A stretch of 35,503 nucleotides of DNA from Streptomyces mexicanus. Lineage in GTDB: Bacteria > Actinomycetota > Actinomycetes > Streptomycetales > Streptomycetaceae. This document shows positions 1-8,136 of this stretch, one piece after another (positions within the stretch are counted from its first letter, which is position 1; every line of letters starts with the position of its first letter). The position numbers were made by a program, and so were the translations under genes. Below the pieces are notes generated by a model that searched no databases, had not been told where the DNA came from, and saw only the letters and a list, made by a program, of their open reading frames with translations. Location of the stretch: positions 492,358 through 527,860 of the forward strand of contig NZ_LR732544.1 of assembly GCF_902506575.1 (NCBI RefSeq), written 5' to 3'.

Positions 1-25
1 GGCGAGGGGCCGGCCCGGTCAGGTC

Positions 26-400
26 TCACGCGTGCTGGTGTTCGCTGTGGTTCAGCCAGTCGGCGAGGACGGCGGCCTCGCTGTGGTCGACGTCCTTGGT
101 CGCCGTCAGGAGTGTGACCTTGCCGTGGGCCGCCAGGTCGTGCAGCCGCTCGACGGCCGGCCGGTGCTCGGGATCGTCGAGCTCGGCCAGGTAACGACGG
201 CGGAACTCGTCGAAGAGTTCGGGGTCGTGGTGGTACCAGCGCCGCAGGTCGGTCGACGGCGCGACGTCCCGCAGCCACTCGTCCAGGTGTGCCTCCTCCT
301 TGCTCACACCTCGCGGCCACAACCGGTCGACGAGCACACGCTTGCCGTCCTGGGGCGAGGCGTCCTCGTAGATCCTGCGGTAGGCGATCCGTCCTGCCAT
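26..400 (-). CDS. DUF488 family protein
   Basis: A 124-residue protein with the hallmarks of the DUF488 (YeaO-like) family: an N-terminal R-I-Y stretch, the V-L-V-D-R-L-W-P-R-G-V motif at about residues 22-32, a W-Y-H-H-D segment near residue 55, and a C-terminal V-T-L-L-T-A-T-K-D segment near residues 95-103. The length fits the family. The start is the ATG at 398-400; the same frame is open far upstream, but only from this point does the product match the family. The molecular role of the family is not established, and some members sit beside redox or metal genes. It lies downstream of the FUSC gene on the same strand with a 125-base gap. Family assignment is secure; function is unknown. 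Confidence 0.88.
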   Translation of the reverse strand: MAGRIAYRRIYEDASPQDGKRVLVDRLWPRGVSKEEAHLDEWLRDVAPSTDLRRWYHHDPELFDEFRRRYLAELDDPEHRPAVERLHDLAAHGKVTLLTATKDVDHSEAAVLADWLNHSEHQHA

Positions 401-525
401 GGCAGCCCCTTCGTCGGCGCGCCGACCGCGCTCCCGCCCGTCGGTGGCGGCACCGACCGGGCCGGCGCGTCGGCTGTCGATCCGCCCATGGTCCCACGCG
501 GCCGGACCACCGGCGAGCGGACCCG

Positions 526-2298
526 TCACCGCCACCGGTGGTGCAGCCGCGCCAGCAGCATGTAACCGCGGTGCTCGGCCGCGGCCAGTTCGGCGGGGTC
601 GATGCCCGCCGGCCACAGCTCTCCCGCGGCGGCGTCGTCGGCCTCGCGCAGCTCCACCACGGCCGCGACCAGACGCCCCTGGACGTCCGGGGACGGCGGT
701 CCGCAGGACGAGGCAAGGGCCCGATCCGCCCGGTCCGCCGCCCGCGTGCACGCGGCGAGCGCACGCTCCACCCGCACCGCCGCGTGGTCGTCGACCACCA
801 GCACCGCGCACACCAGCCCCACCGCGATCCCCAGGAAGCTGGCGAGCCCGCGGTCGTACGCGAGTTCCCCGGCGGACACAGGGGCGACCATGTCGCTCAG
901 CAGCAGGGCCAGCGGCGTCACGAAGACGACGCCCAAGCCGTAGTTGCGGACCACGGCGTACTCCAGCAGGAACTCCAGGAGCACGACCACCAGCGCGAGA
1001 GCCGGGGGACCCGGGTGCGCGGCCAGCACACCGAGCGCGATCAGCAGCCCGACGACGGTGCCCAGGGTGCGCTGCGCGGCACGCTGCGCCGTCGTACGGA
1101 TGGTGACCGAGTGCAGCACGGCGGCCGCCGAGATCGCCGCCCAGTAGCCGTGCCCGAGCCCCAGCAGCAGGGCCAGCGCGCCGGCCACCCCGGTACCGAG
1201 GGTCATCCGCAGCGCCGGAACGACCCGGACCGACAGGTGACCGGGGCCGCCCGGGCGCCGCCCCAGCAGCAGCTCCGAGGCGCGGGAGGCGGTGGACTCC
1301 GCCCGCACCGCCTCCCCTTCGGCGGCATCGGCGGCCCGGCCGCCGGGCACGGTCGCCCAGGGGGACTCCAGGCCGGGCAGCAGCGGAGCGAGCCGGCGGC
1401 GACGGTCGGTGAGCAGCGCGGCCTGGCGCCGCAGCAGGTCCGGCGTCGCGGCGAGTCGGTCGGGCGGTCGCCGGACGGACCCGATCAGCAGGGACCACGA
1501 CAGGTCCGCCAGCCGCGCGCAGGTGTCCTCGCGGCCGCCGGGCCGCACGTCCGCGGGCGGTGTGCGGCCCAGGCAGTGGTACGCGTGCAGGACGGCCACC
1601 GTCGCCCGGTGCCGCTTCGGGGCCGCCGCCTTCCCGGCGGCGTCTGCCTGCAGCAGGTCCGCGAGGGCGCGCAGCGCCGCGGCGACGGCGAGGCGCTGGG
1701 GCCGGTCGGGGTGGACGAGGCGGCCCACCACGGCCAGCCCCCAGGCCACCGCAGACGCCGCTGCGGCCAGCCCGGTCCGCGGCAGGACCTCGGCGTACGC
1801 GGTGGCGGTGTTGGCGGCCACCGCGAAGGAGAACAGCAGCAGCACCGCGCCCAGTCCGCCCAGCCGGGCGGTGTCGCAGGCGAACTTGGCCGTCCCGGCG
1901 ACCACGGCCGTCGCCGCCACCACCGCCACGGCACCGGCCCCGCCCGCCCGGGGATGCGCCGCCGCGGCCAGGACCGCACCACAGCACACGCACGCCGTCA
2001 TGGCCGCCCCGACCAGCGCGAGCACCCGGGCACGGCGCCGGTAGGGCAGGTTGCGCGCGAACGTGGTGGTGAAGGAGCCCAGCATGGCGTACACCGCCAG
2101 GTCCGGCCGGCCCAGCAGCACGACCGGCAGCGCCACCAGCGCCATGGCCAGGGCCGCTCGCAGGGCGAAGAGGAACGCTCCGTCCGCCTGGTGCACGGCC
2201 AGTGCGCCGCGCGGGTCGAGCACCCGCGTCACCCGGGCGAGCGGGCGCCGCCGGTCGCCCCTGACCGGGGCGAGAGAGCGGCTGTGCGACAACGGCAT
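526..2298 (-). CDS. FUSC family membrane protein (aromatic acid exporter-like)
   Basis: A 590-residue integral membrane protein with two clusters of hydrophobic helices. The first (about residues 45-180) has ALRAALAMALVALPVVLLG, a run of alanine/valine-rich helices and an LLLFSFAVAANTATAYAEV segment. The second (about residues 390-500) includes ALALLLGLGHGYWAAISAAA, a typical FUSC signature. The two are separated by a long soluble part. This is the architecture of the fusaric acid resistance/AaeB-like superfamily (FUSC_2), whose better-known members export aromatic acids; here the substrate is unknown. The ATG at 2296-2298 was chosen because an arginine/proline-rich upstream extension has no family character and an AGAGGA sequence sits about 12 bases before the ATG. 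It is divergent from the oxidoreductase at 2817. Confidence 0.8.
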   Translation of the reverse strand: MPLSHSRSLAPVRGDRRRPLARVTRVLDPRGALAVHQADGAFLFALRAALAMALVALPVVLLGRPDLAVYAMLGSFTTTFARNLPYRRRARVLALVGAAMTACVCCGAVLAAAAHPRAGGAGAVAVVAATAVVAGTAKFACDTARLGGLGAVLLLFSFAVAANTATAYAEVLPRTGLAAAASAVAWGLAVVGRLVHPDRPQRLAVAAALRALADLLQADAAGKAAAPKRHRATVAVLHAYHCLGRTPPADVRPGGREDTCARLADLSWSLLIGSVRRPPDRLAATPDLLRRQAALLTDRRRRLAPLLPGLESPWATVPGGRAADAAEGEAVRAESTASRASELLLGRRPGGPGHLSVRVVPALRMTLGTGVAGALALLLGLGHGYWAAISAAAVLHSVTIRTTAQRAAQRTLGTVVGLLIALGVLAAHPGPPALALVVVLLEFLLEYAVVRNYGLGVVFVTPLALLLSDMVAPVSAGELAYDRGLASFLGIAVGLVCAVLVVDDHAAVRVERALAACTRAADRADRALASSCGPPSPDVQGRLVAAVVELREADDAAAGELWPAGIDPAELAAAEHRGYMLLARLHHRWR

Positions 2299-2657
2299 GG
2301 TCGGTGGAGGTCCTCTGTGCTGCTGGTGCGGATCGACGGGGCGGGTGCGCAAGCGGGAGTGACGTACGGGCGTGGCACGTACGGGGCGGAGGCCCGCGCC
2401 GGGAGTGGCCGTGCCACCGCCGTGCCGCGCACGGGCACCTGCTGCCCGCCGCTCGGCGTCGTGGTGCTGCCGGGCCGCTCGCACCCCGGGCATGCCAGGG
2501 CGGCCCCGTGCGACGTCGCCATGGACCGGGACGCCCTCCTCACGGGCCGAGCACCAGCATGGCGCGGTCCGGAACACCGGTCAAAGAGGGGGCGCGGATG
2601 ATGTGATAAACAGCGTCTATCTCCGGCGGCGTCCGCGCCGCGCGCACGGGAGCACGG

Positions 2658-2675
2658 CGGGTGGGACAGGTCCCA
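2658..2675. promoter_or_regulatory. Perfect palindrome in the FUSC/fdhF divergent region
   Basis: GGTGGGAC and GTCCCACC face each other with a 2-base spacer (AG), giving a perfect 8-bp inverted repeat. It lies in the 518-base gene-free stretch (2299-2816) between the divergent FUSC and fdhF genes, about 140 bases before the fdhF start. The compact, spacer-poor geometry suits a dimeric repressor better than a terminator, and no gene end is close by. The regulator is not identified. Confidence 0.5.
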
Positions 2676-2701
2676 CCGGTCACCCCGGTGATAAGCGGCG
2701 C

Positions 2702-2715
2702 CGATCAACTGATCG
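2702..2715. promoter_or_regulatory. Second palindrome (CGATCA-AC-TGATCG) upstream of fdhF
   Basis: A perfect 6-bp inverted repeat with a 2-base spacer, in a locally less GC-rich patch. It lies 11 bases upstream of a TTGACT sequence (2727-2732) that could be a -35 element, with a weak GAGGCT -10-like hexamer 18 bases further on. This placement would suit an operator controlling fdhF transcription. The promoter assignment is tentative; the palindrome is directly visible. Confidence 0.42.
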
Positions 2716-2816
2716 ACAACCCCTCTTTGACTTCCCTCCGTGACGGGGCGGAGGCTTGCCCCGCAGCAGCCCGAGTAAGAGTCCGCGGTCGACGCGAGGA
2801 AGAGGCACACCGGACG

Positions 2817-5174
2817 ATGAGCGGCAACGAGGACCCCGTCGACGACCTGTCGGTCACCCCGCCCAAGCGCTGGGCCGCGGGCGTTCCCGCGGTCGCCCAC
2901 GCGCTGGAGTACTCCCTGCACCAGACCTCGGCCCGGCGCACCGCCCTGACGCTGCTGAACATCAACCAGGCCAAGGGCATCGACTGCCCCGGCTGCGCCT
3001 GGCCGGAGCCGGCGCCCGGGCAGCGGCACCGCAACGAGTACTGCGAGAACGGCGCCAAGCACATCAACGACGAGGCCACCACCCGCCGGGTCACCGCCGA
3101 CTTCTTCCGCGAGCACTCCGTCGCCGAGCTGGCCGGCAAGTCCGACTACTGGCTCAACCAGCAGGGCCGCCTGACCGAACCCATGGTCAAGCGGCCGGGC
3201 GCCACCCACTACGAACCGATCGGCTGGGACGAGGCGCTGGACCTGCTGGCCCGGGAACTGCGCGCCCTCGACTCACCCGACGAGGCCCTCTTCTACACCT
3301 CCGGCCGGCTGAACAACGAGGCCGCCTTCCTGCTGCAGCTGTTCGCCCGCGCCTTCGGCACCAACAACCTGCCCGACTGCTCCAACATGTGCCACGAGTC
3401 CAGCGGGTCGGCACTGCAGGAGACGCTGGGCATCGGCAAGGGCAGCGTCTCCCTGGACGACATCCACCACGCGGACCTGGTGTTCGTCGTGGGGCAGAAC
3501 CCGGGCACCAATCATCCGCGCATGCTCTCCGCGCTGGAGGAGACCAAGCGCAACGGCGGGCAGGTGGTGGCGGTCAACACCCTGCCCGAAGCCGGCCTGA
3601 TCCGCTTCAGGAACCCGCAGAAGCCCCGCGGGGTCGTCGGCCGCGGCACGCAGATCGCCGACCAGTTCCTGCACATCCGGGCCGGCGGCGACCTCGCCCT
3701 GTTCCAGGCGCTCAACCGGCTGCTGCTCGAAGCCGAGGACGCGGCGCCCGGCACCGTGCTCGACCACGACTTCATCGACACCTGCACCACCGGGTTCGCC
3801 GACTTCGCCGAGCACGCCCGGAAGGTCTCCTGGGACGACGTCCTCACGGCGACGGGGCTGACCCGCGAGGAGATCGAGCAGGTGCACCACCGGGTGCTGC
3901 GGAGCGAGAAGATCATCGTGTGCTGGGCGATGGGACTGACCCAGCACAAGCACGGCGTGCCCACCATCCGGGAGATCGTCGACTTCCTGCTGCTGCGCGG
4001 CAACATCGGCCGGCCCGGCGCCGGGGTGTGCCCGGTACGCGGCCACAGCAACGTCCAGGGCGACCGGACCATGGGGATCTGGGAGCGGATGCCCCGGTCG
4101 TTCCTGGACGCGCTCGGCCGCGAGTTCGGGTTCGCCCCGCCCACCCGGCACGGCCTGGACTCCGTCGACGCCATCCGGGCCATGCGCGACGGCCGCGCCC
4201 GCGTCTTCCTCGGCGTGGCCGGCAACTTCGTGCGCGCCACACCCGACAGCCTCGTCACCGAGGCGGCGATGCGGCGGTGCCGGCTCACCGCCCACATCTC
4301 CACCAAGCTCAACCGCTCCCACACGGTCTGCGGCGAGATCGCCCTCATCCTTCCCACGCTGGGCCGCAGCGACCGGGACATCCAGGCCGGCGGGGAGCAG
4401 TTCGTCACCGTCGAGGACTCCATGAGCCAGGTGCACGCCTCCCGCGGACGGCTGGCTCCCGCCTCCCCGCACCTGCTCAGCGAGGTCGCCATCATCAGCC
4501 GGCTGGCCCGCCGCACGCTCGGGGACCGGCCGGCCGTCCCCTGGGAGGAGTTCGAGGCCGACTACGGCAGCATCCGGGACCGGATCGCCCGTGTCGTGCC
4601 CGGCTTCGAGGACTTCAACGCCCGCGTCGCCGAGCCCGGCGGCTTCCGGCTGCCCAACCCCGTCAACCGCAGGGTGTTCCCCACCCCGAGCGGCAAGGCG
4701 GTCTTCACCTGCAACGAGTTCACCATGCCGCACGTGCCCGCGGGGCATCTGCTGCTGCAGACGCTGCGCTCGCACGACCAGTGGAACACCGTCCCGTACT
4801 CGATGAACGACCGCTACCGGGGCATCCACAACGCCCGCCGTGTCGTCCTCGTCAACCCGGACGACCTCAGCGCCCTCGGACTCGCCGACCGCGACCGGGT
4901 GGACCTGGTGAGCGTGTGGCAGGACGGCACCGAGCGTCGCGCGCGGGACTTCACCGTCGTCGCCTACCCGGCCTCCCGCGGCTCCGCCGCCTCCTACTAC
5001 CCGGAGACCAACGTCCTCGTCCCGTTGGACAGCGTCGCCGACATCAGCAACACACCCACCTCCAAGGCCGTCGTGGTACGGCTGGAACGCACCACCGCGG
5101 GCGCTACGGGCGAGCGGGAGCAGGAGCGGCAGGAGGTGACCGCCGGGAGCGGGCGGGAATCATGGGGCGCGTGA
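2817..5174 (+). CDS. FdhF/YdeP family molybdopterin oxidoreductase (formate dehydrogenase alpha-like)
   Basis: A 785-residue molybdopterin-dependent oxidoreductase of the FdhF/YdeP family. The N-terminus has C57-P-G-C60 and C76 (D-C-P-G-C-A-W-P, then E-Y-C-E-N-G-A-K), the probable iron-sulfur site of this family. The segment S-N-M-C192-H-E-S-S-G places a cysteine where FdhF-type formate dehydrogenases carry the Mo-ligating selenocysteine or cysteine. Later segments ([27 protein letters not shown]) are typical cofactor-binding loops, and the C-terminal molybdopterin-dinucleotide domain follows. The start ATG is preceded by GAGGAAGAGG. It overlaps fdhD by 13 bases, so the two are probably co-translated. 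No electron-transfer subunit is adjacent, so the redox partner is unknown. Formate oxidation is an inference; YdeP-type relatives are poorly characterised. Confidence 0.9.
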   Translation: MSGNEDPVDDLSVTPPKRWAAGVPAVAHALEYSLHQTSARRTALTLLNINQAKGIDCPGCAWPEPAPGQRHRNEYCENGAKHINDEATTRRVTADFFREHSVAELAGKSDYWLNQQGRLTEPMVKRPGATHYEPIGWDEALDLLARELRALDSPDEALFYTSGRLNNEAAFLLQLFARAFGTNNLPDCSNMCHESSGSALQETLGIGKGSVSLDDIHHADLVFVVGQNPGTNHPRMLSALEETKRNGGQVVAVNTLPEAGLIRFRNPQKPRGVVGRGTQIADQFLHIRAGGDLALFQALNRLLLEAEDAAPGTVLDHDFIDTCTTGFADFAEHARKVSWDDVLTATGLTREEIEQVHHRVLRSEKIIVCWAMGLTQHKHGVPTIREIVDFLLLRGNIGRPGAGVCPVRGHSNVQGDRTMGIWERMPRSFLDALGREFGFAPPTRHGLDSVDAIRAMRDGRARVFLGVAGNFVRATPDSLVTEAAMRRCRLTAHISTKLNRSHTVCGEIALILPTLGRSDRDIQAGGEQFVTVEDSMSQVHASRGRLAPASPHLLSEVAIISRLARRTLGDRPAVPWEEFEADYGSIRDRIARVVPGFEDFNARVAEPGGFRLPNPVNRRVFPTPSGKAVFTCNEFTMPHVPAGHLLLQTLRSHDQWNTVPYSMNDRYRGIHNARRVVLVNPDDLSALGLADRDRVDLVSVWQDGTERRARDFTVVAYPASRGSAASYYPETNVLVPLDSVADISNTPTSKAVVVRLERTTAGATGEREQERQEVTAGSGRESWGA

Positions 5175-5998
5175 CCGCGCGCCGCAAGGTGCTGCGCGTC
5201 CGGGACGGCGTCTTTTCGTACCGGCCCGATGCCCTGGCCGCCGAGGAACCCCTGGAGATCCGGGTCGGCGGGCGGCCGCTGACCGTGACGATGCGCACCC
5301 CGGGCGACGACTTCGACCTGGCCGCCGGATTCCTGGTGAGCGAGGGCGTGGTGCACGCCGCCGCCGATGTCACCGCGATCCGCTACTGCGCCGGCGCCAC
5401 CGCGGACGGCCACAACACGTACAACGTGGTCGACGTCGCCCTGGCCCCCGGCGTGCCGGCCCCCGACGCGTCGCTGGAACGCAACTTCTACACCACCTCC
5501 TCGTGCGGGCTGTGCGGGAAGGCCAGTCTGGACGCGGTCCGCACCTCGGCGCCGTGGTCGGTGGCCGAGGACCCGCTGCGCGTTGCGCCAAAGGTGCTGT
5601 CGCTCCTGCCCGACCGGCTGCGGGCCGCGCAGCGGGTGTTCGACCGCACCGGCGGACTGCACGCCGCGGGACTGTTCACCGCGCACGGTGAACTCCTGTG
5701 CCTGCGCGAGGACGTGGGCCGGCACAACGCGGTGGACAAGGTGGTGGGACACGCCCTGCGGACCGGGCTGCTGCCGTTGCGCGCGACCGTGCTGATGGTG
5801 AGCGGCCGGGCCTCGTTCGAACTGGTGCAGAAGGCCGTCATGGCGGGCATCCCCGTGCTCGCCGCCGTCTCCGCCCCGTCCTCGCTGGCCGTGGACCTGG
5901 CCGAGGACAGTGGGCTGACCCTGGTCGGGTTCCTGCGGGGGACCTCGATGAACGTCTACACCGGCGCCGAGCGCCTGGAACACGGGCTCGCCGACTGA
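5162..5998 (+). CDS. fdhD: Formate dehydrogenase accessory sulfurtransferase FdhD
   Basis: A 278-residue protein matching FdhD throughout. It carries the conserved S-S-C115-G-L-C118-G-K motif (the CxxC pair that relays sulfur), the G-G-L-H-A-A-G-L-F segment, [12 protein letters not shown], and [12 protein letters not shown] near residue 210. FdhD transfers sulfur from cysteine desulfurase to the molybdenum cofactor so that formate dehydrogenases become active. The ATG at 5162 lies inside the end of the upstream oxidoreductase gene (13-base overlap), which strongly links the two functionally. The next gene (LysR) converges on it after 47 bases. Confidence 0.96.
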   Translation: MGRVTARRKVLRVRDGVFSYRPDALAAEEPLEIRVGGRPLTVTMRTPGDDFDLAAGFLVSEGVVHAAADVTAIRYCAGATADGHNTYNVVDVALAPGVPAPDASLERNFYTTSSCGLCGKASLDAVRTSAPWSVAEDPLRVAPKVLSLLPDRLRAAQRVFDRTGGLHAAGLFTAHGELLCLREDVGRHNAVDKVVGHALRTGLLPLRATVLMVSGRASFELVQKAVMAGIPVLAAVSAPSSLAVDLAEDSGLTLVGFLRGTSMNVYTGAERLEHGLAD

Positions 5999-6045
5999 CC
6001 GCCCGAAGGGGAAGGGAAACACGGCCGTGCGGAGGGAGACGCGGG

Positions 6046-6960
6046 CTACCCCTGCGAAGCCCACGTGCCCGACAGGCGCTCCAGGCCGGCGGTGAGGTCG
6101 GTGCGGCGGGCGATGTCCGTCAGGGCCCGGGCCATGACCGAACCCGGCTCCCGCGCGGCGGTCACCAGCCCGACGCGCACCGCCCGGGCGGGCTCGACCA
6201 GCGGCACCGCCCGCATGCCGTGCGGTATGCCGAAGACGTGCAGCCAGGCCTGCGGCACGACCGTCGCCCACTGACCGGTCCTGACATGAGCGAACAGCGT
6301 GGCCACCGAGTCGGTCTCGACCCGGGGCGACGGCCGCACCCCGGCCTCGGCGAACAGCTCGTCCAGCACCCTGCGGCCCTGCATGTTCCCGGTGAGCAGG
6401 CACAGCGGCAGCCGCGACGCCTGCGACCACGTCGCCGTCGCCCGGTGCCCCACGTTGTCGGCGGCACCGGTCAGCAGCACGTACCGCTCCTGGTACAGCG
6501 GCACCGTCCGGAACCCCTCCGGCAGATCCTTGTGCAGATACGTGATGCCGGCGTCGAACTCGAAGTTCTGCACCTGCCGGAGGATGTCCTCGTGCTGGAG
6601 GTCCGCCCGGACCTCCACCCCGACCAGCGGGTGCGCCGTGCAGAACGGGCTGGTCAGCAGCGACACCGCACCGGTCGCGGTGGGGATCACCCCCACGCGC
6701 AGGGTGCCGCTCAGCCCGGTGCGCAGGGCGCTCACCTCGTCCTTGAGGGCGTCGCGGTCGGCCAGGATCCGCTGGGCCCACACCACGATGCGCTCGCCCT
6801 CGGGGGTCAGGCCCTCGTACTTCCGGCCGCGCCGGACCAGCGGTACGTCCAGTTCCTCCTCCAGCTTGCGGATCGCCTCCGACAGCGCCGGCTGGGAGAC
6901 GTAACAGGCCTGCGCGGCACGCGCGAAGTGACGTTCCCGGGACAGCGCCACCAGGGTACG
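6046..6960 (-). pseudogene. LysR family regulator with destroyed 5' end
   Basis: About 304 residues of a LysR-type regulator are present: most of the winged helix-turn-helix (R-T-L-V-A-L-S-R-E-R-H-F, then Y-V-S-Q-P-A-L-S-E-A-I-R-K-L-E-E-E-L) and a full effector-binding domain ending in a TAG stop. Homology starts abruptly at codon 6958-6960. The usual six or so first residues are replaced by low-complexity sequence from an inverted repeat (6949-7015), with no ATG, GTG or TTG in frame at the proper place. The only near start is a GTG at 6949-6951, which would drop the beginning of the first helix. Other in-frame starts lie inside the divergent GlxA gene. The gene is either inactivated or makes an N-terminally altered protein. 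It converges on fdhD. Confidence 0.7.
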
Positions 6961-7015
6961 AGGCGGGGATGCCGCCCGTTCGGCGCGGCCGGCATCCCCG
7001 CCTCGTACCCTGGTG
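6949..7015. repeat. Perfect 25-bp inverted repeat between divergent regulators
   Basis: Arms 6949-6973 and 6991-7015 are exact reverse complements over 25 bases. A further G-C pair (6974/6990) makes 26, with a 15-base loop that is itself partly complementary. The left arm contains LysR codons (R-T-L-V); the right arm contains the TACCCT -10 box of the GlxA gene. No transposase or known IS end accompanies it. Because it lies at the 5' ends of two divergent genes rather than between convergent genes, a terminator role is unlikely. It looks like an inverted duplication scar or an assembly fold-back. Confidence 0.85.
7006..7011 (+). promoter_or_regulatory. -10 box for a leaderless GlxA transcript
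   Basis: TACCCT is followed by 7 bases and then the GTG at 7019, the usual geometry for a leaderless streptomycete transcript beginning at the start codon. No convincing -35 is visible about 18 bases upstream, in the loop of the inverted repeat. This placement argues against the alternative GTG at 7013, which would lie upstream of the transcription start. Confidence 0.4.
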
Positions 7016-7018
7016 CCC

Positions 7019-7975
7019 GTGCCGTCCTCCCGTCTGTCGCGTGTCGCCGTCCTCGTGCTCGAAGGCGCCAAGCCGCTCGACGTCGGCATCCCCGCGCAGG
7101 TGTTCACGACCCGCGCCAGCATGCCGTACGAGGTACGGGTGTGCGGTGCCGCGCCCGGCCTCGTCACCGGCGGCGACGGGCTGTCGTACGCCGTCGCGCA
7201 CGGCCTGGAGGCGCTGCGGTGGGCCGACATCGTCTTCGTGCCCGGCTACCGCTTCCCCGACCGCGAGGCGCCGCCGCCGGCCGTCGTGGACGCGCTGCTC
7301 GCCGCCCACGACCGCGGCGCCCGGCTCGCGGCCATCTCCACGGGCGCCTTCGCGCTGGCCGCCACCGGCCTGCTCGACGGCAGACGCGCCACGACCCACT
7401 GGCACTACACGCGCGCGCTGGCGGCGAAGCATCCACTGGTCCGGGTCGACGAGAACGTCCTGTTCGTCGACGAGGGCAGCGTGCTCACCTCGGCCGGTGC
7501 CGCCTCCGGCATCGACCTGTGCCTGCACATCCTGCGCGCGGACCTCGGGGTGGCCGCCTCCCACCACGCCGCCCGGCGCCTGGTCGCGGCCCCCTACCGC
7601 AGCGGCGGTCAGGCGCAGTACGTGCCGCGCAGCGTGCCCGAGCCGCTGGGGGAGCGGTTCGCCGCCACCCGCGAGTGGGCGCTGCACCGGCTGCACGAAC
7701 GCCTCACCCTGGAGGAACTCGCCCGCCACGCGGGGGTGTCGGAGCGCACCCTGTCCCGGCGCTTCGTCGAGGACACCGGGTACACGCCCCTGCAGTGGGT
7801 GATGCGCGCCCGTATCGACCTGGCCCGCGAGCTGCTGGAGCGCTCCCAGCGCAGCGTCGAGCAGATCGCCGCCGACGTGGGCCTGGGCACCGGCGCGACC
7901 CCCCGGCTGCACTTCCAGCGCGTCCTCGGCGCCCCCCCGGGCGAGTACCGCCGCACCTTCACCCGCGGCCGATAG
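7019..7975 (+). CDS. GlxA family transcriptional regulator (DJ-1/PfpI domain + AraC HTH)
   Basis: A 318-residue regulator with an N-terminal DJ-1/PfpI-like domain (about residues 7-170) and a C-terminal AraC-type double helix-turn-helix (about residues 220-315: L-T-L-E-E-L-A-R-H-A-G-V-S-E-R-T-L-S-R-R-F, then I-A-A-D-V-G-L-G). This is the GlxA/FtrA layout. The nucleophile-elbow cysteine usual in the DJ-1 domain (I-C-T-G-A-F) is serine here (I-S107-T-G-A-F), so enzyme activity is not expected, though a ligand-sensing role is possible. The GTG at 7019 is chosen because a TACCCT -10 box lies 7 bases before it; GTG 7013 would add two residues. Its target could be the downstream glyceraldehyde-3-phosphate dehydrogenase gene, 161 bases away on the same strand, but that is inference. 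Confidence 0.88.
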   Translation: MPSSRLSRVAVLVLEGAKPLDVGIPAQVFTTRASMPYEVRVCGAAPGLVTGGDGLSYAVAHGLEALRWADIVFVPGYRFPDREAPPPAVVDALLAAHDRGARLAAISTGAFALAATGLLDGRRATTHWHYTRALAAKHPLVRVDENVLFVDEGSVLTSAGAASGIDLCLHILRADLGVAASHHAARRLVAAPYRSGGQAQYVPRSVPEPLGERFAATREWALHRLHERLTLEELARHAGVSERTLSRRFVEDTGYTPLQWVMRARIDLARELLERSQRSVEQIAADVGLGTGATPRLHFQRVLGAPPGEYRRTFTRGR

Positions 7976-8104
7976 GCCACGCGGTCCCCGGCCGCCGGGC
8001 GATCGCCCCACGCCTTCCCGGGAGGGGGGAGCGCCGTGCGCCCGAGCCTGGCGGGATCCTTGCGAACCGTGGCGATGACGCCGCTGTCCCGCCGCCGCAC
8101 CGCA

Positions 8105-8120
8105 CGCCACCCTGGTGGCG
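8105..8120. promoter_or_regulatory. Inverted repeat just before the gap ribosome-binding site
   Basis: CGCCACC and GGTGGCG are perfect complements with a 2-base spacer. They end 4 bases before the AGGAGGG that serves as the gap ribosome-binding site (about 8124-8130). The element could be an operator or a small 5'-UTR hairpin affecting ribosome access. The 161-base gap between the GlxA gene and gap shows no other clear signal. Confidence 0.35.
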
Positions 8121-8136
8121 AACAGGAGGGACACAC

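Noticed and set aside
2756..5161. Long plus-strand frame continuous with fdhD that could extend it upstream by about 800 residues
   Set aside because: The upstream part is arginine/proline-rich shadow translation of the FdhF gene; FdhD similarity begins only at the ATG at 5162.
5999..6045. Short CACGGCCGTG palindrome between fdhD and LysR as a terminator
   Set aside because: The stem is only 5 bp with no spacer; too weak to list as a terminator.
6949..7015. Inverted repeat as IS terminal repeats or an excision footprint
   Set aside because: Only about 15 bases separate the arms, there is no transposase gene or target-site duplication, and the arms overlap gene sequence on both sides.
4997..8134. 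A minus-strand open frame of over 1000 codons across fdhF, fdhD, LysR and GlxA genes
   Set aside because: It is antisense to clear family genes, has low-complexity glycine/alanine/arginine composition and matches no family; such frames are normal in GC-rich DNA where stop codons are rare.
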